Source: JALYUA01 sp038253555 (GTDB lineage Bacteria; Acidobacteriota; Thermoanaerobaculia; UBA5066; Gp7-AA6). From it: a DNA stretch of 6,154 bases. Position 1 is the stretch's first letter. Every line of letters begins with the position of its first letter. Below, piece after piece: positions 1 through 6,008 of the stretch. The stretch is taken from NCBI GenBank assembly GCA_038253555.1, contig JBBSGZ010000180.1, positions 1 to 6,154 on the forward strand, read 5' to 3'. Below the pieces are notes generated by a model. That model saw only the letters and a program-made list of their open reading frames with translations, was not told the origin of the DNA and made no database searches. The translations under genes and the position numbers were made by a program.

Positions 1-1
1 C

Positions 2-67
2 CACATCGCGGGCCGGGTCACCGGAAAACGCATCACGGTCGATACCCCCATTAGCGATGTGCTCTGA
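2..67 (+). CDS. C-terminal end of an unidentified gene (5' end outside window)
   Basis: An open frame enters from the left edge and ends at a TGA at 65-67. The visible tail reads HIAGRVTGKRITVDTPISDVL. About three quarters of the third codon positions are G or C, as expected for real coding sequence in this genome, and the other two plus frames give less protein-like reading. I do not recognise the family from 21 residues. No start codon is in view. A spacer of about 140 bp follows before the insertion sequence, so the gene probably ended a separate transcription unit or stood upstream of the propeller gene before the IS inserted. Confidence 0.45.
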   Translation, partial: HIAGRVTGKRITVDTPISDVL

Positions 68-204
68 GGGTTGACGATCTATTCGGGCGGCCAATGTCTT
101 CATACATGACCGGACCATCGGATCAGGACCAGTCAGAGAACATGTATCCCAAAATATCGGAAGGACGCCGGGGCGGGAAGGTGAGTCCGCCTCCGCCTCG
201 GCTA
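68..204. other. Intergenic region, left flank of the IS
   Basis: This stretch lies between the stop of the left-edge gene and the TA duplication of the IS. It should contain whatever promoter and leader originally served the propeller gene now starting at 906. TTGACG at 71-76 resembles a -35 box, but no convincing -10 box lies 16-18 bp downstream. A small AT-rich patch at 150-157 stands out in the GC-rich background. ATG at 142 opens a short frame (142-222) that now stops inside the IS and is treated as a separate finding. No operator, riboswitch or terminator could be supported. Confidence 0.4.
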
Positions 205-861
205 GTGGACTGTAACGGCTGATGTGGAAGTACTTCGTCCGGAGGGGTCGAAGTACTTCCACTTCACGGTTTTGGGTGATTGGTTGTAGTGGCGGATGTA
301 GCGCATGAGTTTTCGCTTGAGGTCTGGCACCGAGGTGAAGACGCCCCGGGCGATGACGTCGCGTTCGATTTTGGCGAACCAGAGCTCGACCTGGTTGAGC
401 CAGGAGGAGTAGGTCGGAGTGAAGTGGAGCCGGACGTTGCGATGACGCTGGAGGAACTCGTCGACCTTGGCGGTTTTGTGGGCCGAGAGGTTGTCGGCGA
501 TCACGTGGATTTCTTTGCCTCTGGGTTGGTTAACGACGATATCGGTCAAGAAGGCGACGAACTCGGCCTTGGTGTGTCGTGCGGCAGTCTTGCCGAGGAC
601 TTCCCCGGTTCGAGTGTTGAAGGCCGCGTAGAGCGAGAGGGTGCCGTGCCGGTAGTACGCGAAGCCGTGTCGTTCGGCGCGCCCTGGCGAGAGGGGCAAC
701 ACGGGATCGAGGCGATCGAGCGCCTGGATGGCAGTCTTCTCATCCAAGCAGAACACCGCGGCGTGCTGCGGCGGGTGCAGATAGAGCGCGAGGATATCGG
801 CGGCCTTCGTCTCGAAGTTGGGGTCATCGGAGGCCATGTATCGATCCAGCCGGTGAGGCAC
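202..861 (-). CDS. IS630-family transposase, N-terminally truncated (DDE domain only)
   Basis: The 219-residue frame is a clear IS630-type DDE transposase catalytic domain. Family hallmarks are VFCLDEKTAIQALDR (first catalytic Asp, about residue 40), HVIADNLSAHKT (second Asp, residue 123) and TPTYSSWLNQVELWF (catalytic Glu, residue 159), with 35 residues between the last two as in the IS630/Tc1-mariner group. Full-length relatives have about 340 residues and begin with helix-turn-helix DNA-binding domains, which are absent here. The only starts are GTG at 859-861, 3 bp inside the terminal repeat and without a Shine-Dalgarno, or ATG at 835-837. An in-frame TGA and TAG lie just outside, at 880-885. 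The frame is undamaged, but the product should not bind the IS ends and is probably unexpressed. The TAG stop at 202-204 is made from the target TA plus flanking G. Confidence 0.88.
   Translation of the reverse strand: MPHRLDRYMASDDPNFETKAADILALYLHPPQHAAVFCLDEKTAIQALDRLDPVLPLSPGRAERHGFAYYRHGTLSLYAAFNTRTGEVLGKTAARHTKAEFVAFLTDIVVNQPRGKEIHVIADNLSAHKTAKVDEFLQRHRNVRLHFTPTYSSWLNQVELWFAKIERDVIARGVFTSVPDLKRKLMRYIRHYNQSPKTVKWKYFDPSGRSTSTSAVTVH
205..223 (+). repeat. IS630 element terminal inverted repeat (transposase 3' side)
   Basis: GTGGACTGTAACGGCTGAT pairs with the inverted copy at 865-883 (read on the minus strand as GTGAACAGTAACAACTGAC), matching at 14 of 19 positions. It directly abuts the TA at 203-204. 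This end also encodes the last residues of the transposase frame. Confidence 0.8.
224..262. repeat. Perfect 14-bp inverted repeat inside the IS
   Basis: GTGGAAGTACTTCG at 224-237 is repeated as its exact reverse complement at 249-262, with an 11-nt loop. It lies just inside the left terminal repeat, in the 3' end of the transposase frame. Each arm contains the palindrome GAAGTACTTC. No T-run follows on either strand, so it is not a canonical intrinsic terminator. It could be a hairpin in the transposase mRNA, a sub-terminal transposase site, or the scar of an inverted duplication. Confidence 0.75.
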
Positions 862-864
862 CGT

Positions 865-883
865 GTCAGTTGTTACTGTTCAC
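865..883 (-). repeat. IS630 element terminal inverted repeat (transposase 5' side)
   Basis: This is the inverted partner of 205-223, abutting the second TA at 884-885. Only 3 bp separate it from the first codon of the truncated transposase. That leaves no room for the promoter, leader and N-terminal coding sequence of a complete element. Confidence 0.8.
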
Positions 884-905
884 TAGTAGAGTCCGCTGGC
901 GGCCG

Positions 906-3086
906 ATGAAAAGCGTGATCTGGTTGGTAGTCGCGGCGCTCTTGGGCGCCGGGACCGAGGACGGCCCGGTCTCATCGGCGTCGAAAGCACCCGGACGGTA
1001 CGGCCGCATCGTCTCGGCCCTCGAGTTGGACCCCGCCGACTCCTCGGTCCTCTATGCCGGAACTGGCGACGGCGTCTTCAAGAGCACGGATCGCGGCGCG
1101 ACGTGGTCGAGCGTCGACCCGGCCCTTCATCGGATCTTCATCGGCGCGCTCGCACTCGATTCCGCGTCCCCGTCCAGTCTCTACGCGGGGACGGGAACGG
1201 GAGTCTTCCGGGCGGAGCCCGGTCCGGGAGGCCGGACCGTTTTCCGCAAGGAGCTGGCTGGCCTCTTTGTCGGAGCGCTGGCGGTCGATCCCGAATCGGC
1301 CGGGACGGTGTACGCGGGAACCGGCGGAGGCATCTTCAAGAGCACCGACGCGGGCAAGACCTGGAGGCCCGCCAACCACGGGCTGACAAACCTCTTCGTG
1401 ACCTCGGTCGCGATCGAGCGCTCGTCGCCGCACGTTCTGTACGCCTCGACCAATGGCGGAGGGGTTTTCAAGAGCACCGACGCGGGGGAGATCTGGCGCG
1501 CCGCGAGCGATGGTCTCGGCAGCGCGATCGTCCTCTCATTGGCGGCGGATCCGAGCTCCCCCGGTACCCTGTACGCGCAGACGTTCGAGGGAATTTTCAA
1601 GTCGACCGACGGAGCGAAACGCTGGTTGTCCGTCAACCGCGGGCTCGCCAGCCGGTTCGCCCTCGCGCTCGCCGTGGACCCCCAGCGGCCTGCGAACCTC
1701 TACGCCGGCACTGCCAGCGGAATCTTCAGGAGCTCCGACGGCGGAGCGAGCTGGAGGCCGGCGAGCTCCGGTCTGACACGCCAGTTCGTGACGACGCTCG
1801 CGATCGACCCGACCGCGCCCTCCACGATCTACGCGGGCACGGACGGCGGTGTATTCCGCAGCGTCGACGGGGCCGCGACATGGGAGGAGCTCAGGCTGCC
1901 GGCGCCCGCTTCGCCCCCCGCCTCCGCCGCGGCTCGGACGCGACGGGCGGCCGCGGAGGCGCCCGGCTCCCATCCCGGCCGGGCGACTCCTTCGACACCG
2001 AGCGCGGCAGCGGCGCAGGAACCCGGTGGACCCGAGCCGACGGACGGCCGCGCCCCCGCGCCGTCTTCCCCCTCCGCGGACGCCTCAACTTCAGCCACGA
2101 TGAACGTTTCAACCGAGGCGTCCGCGCCCACCGCGCCGCTCTCCGCGACGCCGGCCACGCCGCAAACCGATCCGCCGGCGGAAGCCGGCGCGGTCACCGC
2201 GATCGCGATCGACCCCGCTTCCGCTGCGCGCCTTTACGTGGGAACCGGCCGCGGCCTCTTCGTGCGATCGGGTCCGTCCTGGAGCGCGGCGGAGGGCGCT
2301 ATCGGGCATCTGTACGTCACCGCTATCGTGCCGGACCGCCTGCGCCCGTCCGTCCTGTTCGCATCCACGGACGGCGCGGGCGTCTTCCGCAGCGCCGATG
2401 GCGGCAAGACGTGGACCGCTGTCAACGAGGGGCTCGCCAACGTGTTCGTCACCGCACTCGCGATCGAAGGAAGTTCCTCCTCGACGGTCTACGCCGGCAC
2501 GGATGCGGGCGTCTTCCGGAGCACAAACGACGGAACCAGCTGGAGCCCTTCGGCGGGCGGGCTCACCGAGCCGTCCATCACCGCGCTCGCCGTCGCCCCG
2601 GGCTCTCCGGCCGTCGTCTACGCCGGGACGCGCGGAGGCGCGATCTTTAAATCCTCGGATCGAGGGACGAGCTGGACCGCCACGCAAGATCGGATGTCCC
2701 GCGGCGCCGTCCGGGCGCTGGCCGTGGATCCCCGGTCCTCGTCCACTCTGTTCGCGGGGACGGAGAGCGGAGTCTTCCGCAGCGGGGACGGCGGAGCACG
2801 CTGGTCCTCGGCGAACTCCGGTCTGACGAGCCTCGCGATCGCGGCTCTCGCAATGGATCCCGCCTCGCCGCAGACGCTCTACGCGTGCACCCCGACGGGT
2901 CTCTGGAGGAGCGGCAACGGGGGAAGCTCCTGGACTCTGATCACGGCAACCGTCACGAGCAGCGCCCTGCTCGCGGGGCCCTCCGGCGTGCTGTACGCGG
3001 GAGCGCCGGGCGCGTTGCTCGAGAGCCGGGACGGCGGCCGCGCGTGGTCTTCGCAGGGGGTGGGGCCGGCGCCCGCGAAGCCGTGA
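906..3086 (+). CDS. Secreted Asp-box (BNR-like) repeat protein, predicted double seven-bladed beta-propeller
   Basis: The 726-residue product begins with a likely Sec signal peptide (MKSVIWLVVAALLGAG, no lipobox Cys). From about residue 35 it has repeats of about 43 residues of the form [V/I]-x-x-L-A-[I/V]-D-P...[L/V]-Y-A-G-T...[V/I]-F-[K/R]-S-x-D-x-G-x-x-W. The SxDxGxTW signature is the Asp-box of sialidases, Vps10/sortilin, GH74 and Ycf48-type propellers. I count seven repeats up to Trp326, a linker rich in Pro, Ala, Ser and Thr (about 327-428), then seven more ending near residue 714. Examples of boxes are S60-W67, S146-W153, S190-W197, S496-W503 and S707-W714; the boxes of repeats 2 and 8 are degenerate. 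ATG906 is chosen because it starts the signal peptide; the frame's earlier TTG870 lies inside the IS repeat. No strong Shine-Dalgarno precedes it. A GH74-like hydrolase is possible, but a protein-interaction scaffold is as likely; substrate unknown. Confidence 0.85.
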   Translation: MKSVIWLVVAALLGAGTEDGPVSSASKAPGRYGRIVSALELDPADSSVLYAGTGDGVFKSTDRGATWSSVDPALHRIFIGALALDSASPSSLYAGTGTGVFRAEPGPGGRTVFRKELAGLFVGALAVDPESAGTVYAGTGGGIFKSTDAGKTWRPANHGLTNLFVTSVAIERSSPHVLYASTNGGGVFKSTDAGEIWRAASDGLGSAIVLSLAADPSSPGTLYAQTFEGIFKSTDGAKRWLSVNRGLASRFALALAVDPQRPANLYAGTASGIFRSSDGGASWRPASSGLTRQFVTTLAIDPTAPSTIYAGTDGGVFRSVDGAATWEELRLPAPASPPASAAARTRRAAAEAPGSHPGRATPSTPSAAAAQEPGGPEPTDGRAPAPSSPSADASTSATMNVSTEASAPTAPLSATPATPQTDPPAEAGAVTAIAIDPASAARLYVGTGRGLFVRSGPSWSAAEGAIGHLYVTAIVPDRLRPSVLFASTDGAGVFRSADGGKTWTAVNEGLANVFVTALAIEGSSSSTVYAGTDAGVFRSTNDGTSWSPSAGGLTEPSITALAVAPGSPAVVYAGTRGGAIFKSSDRGTSWTATQDRMSRGAVRALAVDPRSSSTLFAGTESGVFRSGDGGARWSSANSGLTSLAIAALAMDPASPQTLYACTPTGLWRSGNGGSSWTLITATVTSSALLAGPSGVLYAGAPGALLESRDGGRAWSSQGVGPAPAKP

Positions 3087-3111
3087 GCGCACCACCCACC
3101 GGTCCCGAAGG
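3087..3111. other. Convergent intergenic gap
   Basis: Only 25 bp separate the TGA of the propeller gene from the TAA of the minus-strand VWFA gene. I see no stem-loop with a T-run in or next to the gap, so transcripts from either side may run into the opposing gene unless Rho-type termination applies. Confidence 0.6.
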
Positions 3112-5304
3112 TTATTTCACCTCGAAATCGCTCGCGGCCTCCGCGCTCTTTCGCGAGACGCGGTCGGAAACGCGGACCTTGAGAACGTAGCGGCCGGGCG
3201 CCAGCCCCCCCGTCTTCATCGCCAGCATCATCGCCCGCCCGCCCGCTTTTTCGACATCGGAACGGCGCACCACCGAGACGTCGGCCGAACGCGGTTTGCC
3301 GTCCTCGCCGAAGACCTCAGGAACGACCTGCAACGGTTCAAGCCTGCCGGGGCCGCCGAAGTTGAAGGTCATCACCGTCACCGGAACCGCGGCCGCATCC
3401 GCGCGCGCCGGCAGCACCGGACGCGCGGCCGGAACGAAGGATTCACCCTCGACTGAGAACGGATAGTCCTGCGATTTCGAGGACGCGTCGGCGTGCGGAG
3501 TCCCCTTGACGAAGAGCCATCGGCCCGAACGGTCGGGGAAGAAGGGGGGAAGGACGGTCGCGGCGCCGCCCGCGGCGGAAACCCGCACTCGCGACACGAG
3601 CACCGCGGAACGGCCGGTCCACGACTCCCGCACGAGCGAGCGGACCGTGTACTCGCCCTCGGGCAGCGTCAGCACACCGTAAAACTTGATCCCGCCCGAT
3701 TCGAGCTTCTCCCGCACGAGCGCGATATCGAGCGTCATCTCCTGGCTCAGGTAGTCCGCGAGGGTTCCCGAGGAGTCGATCGCGTAGGCGTAGATCTGGA
3801 GAGCCACACGCGGCTGGCCGGCGAGTAGCGGACCTCCCGCGATATCGAGGACCACCGGCACCTGCGCCAGCGGCCCTTCGCCCGGCACGGCCGCGCAGAG
3901 CAGGTCCGCCGAGAGGGAGTTCTCTTTCGTGCCCCCGGTGATGAGGTCGCCCGATGCGAGCACGCGCTCGATCGAGGAGAGCGCGGCGAACGGCCGCCGT
4001 TCGTAGTAACCCGATCGCGCCAGCACCCGGGCGCCGGCCGGCTTCGTCTTCACGCGGATCTCGTGGAAGGAGCCCGGCTTGATCCGCTCTGTCGGTTGGA
4101 AAACCAGCAGGTAGACAAGGCCGGTCCGCTCGACGAGCTTTTCGATTTCGCCACCGAGCTGGTTGGCGTTGCGCACAAAATCGCCGTCCGTCGCCGAGGC
4201 CATCGCAAAGAGCGCGTCGGTTCCGCTGCCCGGCCGCAGGTTGTTCGAGACGTCTCCCGCCGCCCGCAGGCCGCTGATGTCGATCGCGTCGACGACCGTG
4301 TCGGATCGTTTGAACTCGGAGAGGGCCTGGCTGAAGACGTTGCGCGTCGAAGAGCTCCCGAAGCGGGCGTCGCTGTCGACCTTCCACACCTCGCCCGAAA
4401 CCGCGGCATTGGCGGTCTCGTTGGTCGGCGCAGATCGGTCGAACGTGACTCCGCTTCCGCCGGTCATCGGCGTCGAGCCCGAGAGGTGGCGCGTGTCAAA
4501 ACCTTCGGAGAAGAAGAGGACGTGTTTTCGTCCCCGGACGGAGTCGAGTATGCGCCCCATGCCCGCCAGGGACTTCATCAGCTCCGAAACCTTGCCGCGG
4601 GCCTGGCTGTCCGTCGCCGGCTTCTGCAGCGCGGCCTGCAGCTCTTTCATGTCCTCGGCCATGAGAGCAGACCTCGGATTCGTACCCGTGTAATCCGGAG
4701 TCATGGCAGTCGGCGCGGTGAAGACGAGCCCCAGGGGATCGCTGGAGCGTGCCGTCAGGCCCGGCAGGCCAAGGGTTCGGATGGCGGCCGTCAGTTGCTT
4801 CTTGTCCGCGCTGAAGTTGGCGAGGAGCTTCCAGCCGGTGTCGACCGACAGAGTCGCGACCGCGGCGAGGTCGCTCGCCTTCATCGCGCGATGGACGAAG
4901 GCCTCGGCCCCTTCGCGCGCGCGGAGCAGTCCCGTCAGGCTCGTGTAGGAGAGGTCGAACACGATCAACCAGTGCCGGCGCGCCGCCGGCTGGGATACGA
5001 CGCCGGACTTGTCCGCTCCCGACGCGGAGGGCGCAGCGGGCAGATTCAAGTCGACGATTTCGAATCCCGTGATCGTCTGCTTCTTCCCGTTGTCCCACAG
5101 CTCGAAATCGGCGGCGGTGAGGCCGGCGACCGGTCTGCCATCCCTCCCGATGACGTTGACCGGCACCTCGACAGCGGAGACGCTCGCCGTTTCCCGCACG
5201 GGAGACGGCGCGGATTGCGCCTGGGCGAGCGAAGGGAGGGCCGCAAGCGAGAAGAGGATCAGTGCGGCCGGGGCGCCGCCGAAGAGTTGCGGTGAAACAC
5301 GCAT
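3112..5304 (-). CDS. Secreted VWFA-related Acidobacterial domain protein (TIGR03436-like)
   Basis: The 730-residue product starts with a signal peptide (basic start, hydrophobic core about residues 7-27, cleavage probably after an AQA near 29). Residues 44-82 fit the family's N-terminal pattern: V-x-V-P-V-x-V...DGRPVAGLTAADFELWDNG followed by Q-x-I. The von Willebrand A-like part begins at about 110 with WLIVFDLSYTS; D117, S119 and T121 sit where the metal-binding DxSxS motif is expected. GRKHVLFFSEGFD at 258-270 and the segment near 393-434 (LVYLLVFQP, a G-x-FHEIRVK stretch, ARSGYY) are also family hallmarks. The C-terminal 290 residues are beta-rich and unassigned. ATG5304 is chosen because GGGAGG (5310-5315) sits 5 nt upstream and the signal peptide starts there; an in-frame GTG at 5436 would bury the signal peptide. 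Expected location is outside the inner membrane. Role and ligand are unknown. Confidence 0.88.
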   Translation of the reverse strand: MRVSPQLFGGAPAALILFSLAALPSLAQAQSAPSPVRETASVSAVEVPVNVIGRDGRPVAGLTAADFELWDNGKKQTITGFEIVDLNLPAAPSASGADKSGVVSQPAARRHWLIVFDLSYTSLTGLLRAREGAEAFVHRAMKASDLAAVATLSVDTGWKLLANFSADKKQLTAAIRTLGLPGLTARSSDPLGLVFTAPTAMTPDYTGTNPRSALMAEDMKELQAALQKPATDSQARGKVSELMKSLAGMGRILDSVRGRKHVLFFSEGFDTRHLSGSTPMTGGSGVTFDRSAPTNETANAAVSGEVWKVDSDARFGSSSTRNVFSQALSEFKRSDTVVDAIDISGLRAAGDVSNNLRPGSGTDALFAMASATDGDFVRNANQLGGEIEKLVERTGLVYLLVFQPTERIKPGSFHEIRVKTKPAGARVLARSGYYERRPFAALSSIERVLASGDLITGGTKENSLSADLLCAAVPGEGPLAQVPVVLDIAGGPLLAGQPRVALQIYAYAIDSSGTLADYLSQEMTLDIALVREKLESGGIKFYGVLTLPEGEYTVRSLVRESWTGRSAVLVSRVRVSAAGGAATVLPPFFPDRSGRWLFVKGTPHADASSKSQDYPFSVEGESFVPAARPVLPARADAAAVPVTVMTFNFGGPGRLEPLQVVPEVFGEDGKPRSADVSVVRRSDVEKAGGRAMMLAMKTGGLAPGRYVLKVRVSDRVSRKSAEAASDFEVK

Positions 5305-5309
5305 GTCGG

Positions 5310-5315
5310 CCTCCC
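5310..5315 (-). promoter_or_regulatory. Ribosome-binding site of the VWFA-related gene
   Basis: Read on the minus strand, GGGAGG lies 5 nt before ATG at 5302-5304. It decides the start: it places the signal peptide at the N-terminus and excludes the 44-residue longer version from GTG5436. Confidence 0.65.
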
Positions 5316-5423
5316 GGGAACTCGTCAACCGATCACAGGGACGCATCCCCTCATGGTCTCGGACTGCCGTCTCACAAGCAAACGTAATCTTCGGCCACGC
5401 GGGCCCGCACAATCCGACGGAGG

Positions 5424-5436
5424 GTGTCGCCGACAC
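5424..5436. repeat. Operator-like palindrome
   Basis: GTGTCG-C-CGACAC is a perfect dyad with six-base arms around one central base. It lies downstream of the candidate -10 box and upstream of the VWFA gene start, where a repressor site or leader hairpin could act. No particular regulator can be named. Confidence 0.3.
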
Positions 5437-5464
5437 GAACGAATCCCCCGGCCGGGAGAAACGG

Positions 5465-5470
5465 ATTATA
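5465..5470 (-). promoter_or_regulatory. Candidate -10 box for the VWFA-related gene
   Basis: The minus strand reads a perfect TATAAT here, notable in such GC-rich DNA. It lies about 160 bp before the start codon and points toward it. There is no TTGACA-like -35 at 16-18 bp; that position is occupied by the arm of a strong hairpin (5485-5517). Transcription would start near 5458, giving a leader of about 150 nt. A GC-only palindrome (CCCGGCCGGG, 5447-5456) covers the inferred start site. Confidence 0.35.
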
Positions 5471-5484
5471 CCGAGACGGGCACT

Positions 5485-5517
5485 TCGCCCGCGGCTGAAG
5501 CGCTCAGCCGCGGGCGA
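5485..5517. repeat. Perfect 14-bp GC-rich hairpin
   Basis: Arm 5485-5498 ends GCGGCTGA and arm 5504-5517 is its exact reverse complement, with a 5-nt loop (AGCGC). The stop codon of the Asp-box remnant (5504-5506) is at the base of the loop. No T-run follows on either strand, so it is not a textbook Rho-independent terminator. It could still act as a Rho-assisted or bidirectional stop between the remnant and the VWFA gene, or be a copy of a dispersed REP-like palindrome. Confidence 0.7.
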
Positions 5518-5821
5518 CCGCCAACCTCGTTATTCCCGCGTTGCTCGGGTTCCAATGTTGCCCGGCGTCCACGCTCTTGAAGACGCCCGCCCCACCCGTC
5601 CCTGCATAGATTGTCGTACCGCCCGGCGCGAGCGCGAGACTTTCGATACCTTCCAGGCCTGTGCTCCGATTCGCCCAGCTCTTCCCCCCGTCCACACCCT
5701 TGAACAAGCCAAGGGTCGTGCCGGCATACACCGTGTCCGAATGCACCGGATCGAAGACCACCACCAAGACACGGCCGATTTCGGGTCCATGGGTCGTCCA
5801 GACTTCAGCGCCTGACCCTTG
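5504..5821 (-). pseudogene. Truncated Asp-box repeat protein remnant
   Basis: The frame holds two clear Asp-box repeats (LFKGVDGGKSW and VFKSVDAGQHW), each preceded by the same D-P...VYAGT or TIYAGT strand pattern as in the propeller gene at 906-3086. Before them is one more partial repeat end (VWTTHGPEIG). An in-frame TAA at 5822-5824 cuts the frame just before that point, and no start codon with a ribosome-binding site exists; the first usable start is TTG at 5765-5767. About two repeats cannot close a propeller, so I read it as the 3' remnant of a larger gene that ended at TGA 5504-5506. It is a diverged paralog, not a recent copy, of the gene at 906. A short expressed Asp-box peptide is possible but less likely. 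Confidence 0.6.
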
Positions 5822-6008
5822 TTACGCCGCGGGGTCCGAATGGTCAAACCGGATTTCGATCAGGGCACCGCACCGAACGACAAGGAGAGCCGCTCATGAC
5901 TTCACGTCGTCGAAACGTTCGGCGACGCCGTCCGCGAAGGGAGAGCCCTCGCTTGACGGAGCCCGGTAGCCGCGCCGTTCACGTCTCCCGACCGCAGTCG
6001 CGCCCTAA
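5822..6008. other. Region without a recognisable gene
   Basis: Between the Asp-box remnant and the right-edge open frame there is no recognisable protein. The only supported elements are the ribosome-binding site at 5882-5887 with its ATG at 5896, and a 19-codon frame (5840-5899) that ends overlapping that ATG. No tRNA, terminator or repeat is visible. Confidence 0.4.

Larger units (their letters stand above)
205..883 (-). mobile_element. IS630-family insertion sequence, internally deleted
   Basis: The element is bounded by imperfect inverted repeats (205-223 and 865-883) and by the dinucleotide TA on each side (203-204 and 884-885). Removing the element and one TA rebuilds ...CGG-CTAG-TAG..., matching the CTAG/TA target known for IS630. 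It is 679 bp long, whereas family members are usually about 1.0-1.2 kb. The missing part corresponds to the 5' half of the transposase gene: the right terminal repeat is followed after only 3 bp by codons for the region just before the catalytic domain. I infer a deletion that kept both ends, giving an element that could move only if a full transposase acted in trans. It lies 20 bp upstream of the propeller gene start. Confidence 0.85.

Noticed and set aside
71..99. Sigma-70-like promoter beginning TTGACG
   Set aside because: The -35 half is good, but the hexamers at 16-18 bp spacing (such as ATGTCT) do not resemble TATAAT.
102..147. ATACATG / CATGTAT inverted repeat
   Set aside because: Seven-base arms around 32 nt are expected by chance at this scale, and no T-run or conserved context supports a function.
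870..905. Upstream TTG start extending the propeller protein by 12 residues
   Set aside because: It lies inside the IS terminal repeat, has no ribosome-binding site and would bury the signal peptide.
280..909. 209-codon plus-strand frame across the IS
   Set aside because: It is antisense to the recognisable transposase and crosses the IS boundary. Its last codons matter only as the frame of the reconstructed leader.
1103..2650. 515-codon plus-strand frame overlapping the propeller gene
   Set aside because: It is the +1 shadow of a repetitive GC-rich gene: extremely Arg-rich and with no start signals.
1030..3050. The repeated units as a DNA repeat or CRISPR-like array
   Set aside because: The periodicity of about 130 bp is explained by protein repeats; nucleotide copies are diverged and there are no constant repeats with unique spacers.
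4063..5295. 410-codon plus-strand frame opposite the VWFA gene
   Set aside because: It is Arg/Gly-rich with no recognisable motif and lies antisense to a well-supported family member, so it is a GC-driven shadow.
5305..5436. GTG5436 start adding 44 residues to the VWFA protein
   Set aside because: The added part is not signal-like, and ATG5304 has a good Shine-Dalgarno directly before a clear signal peptide.
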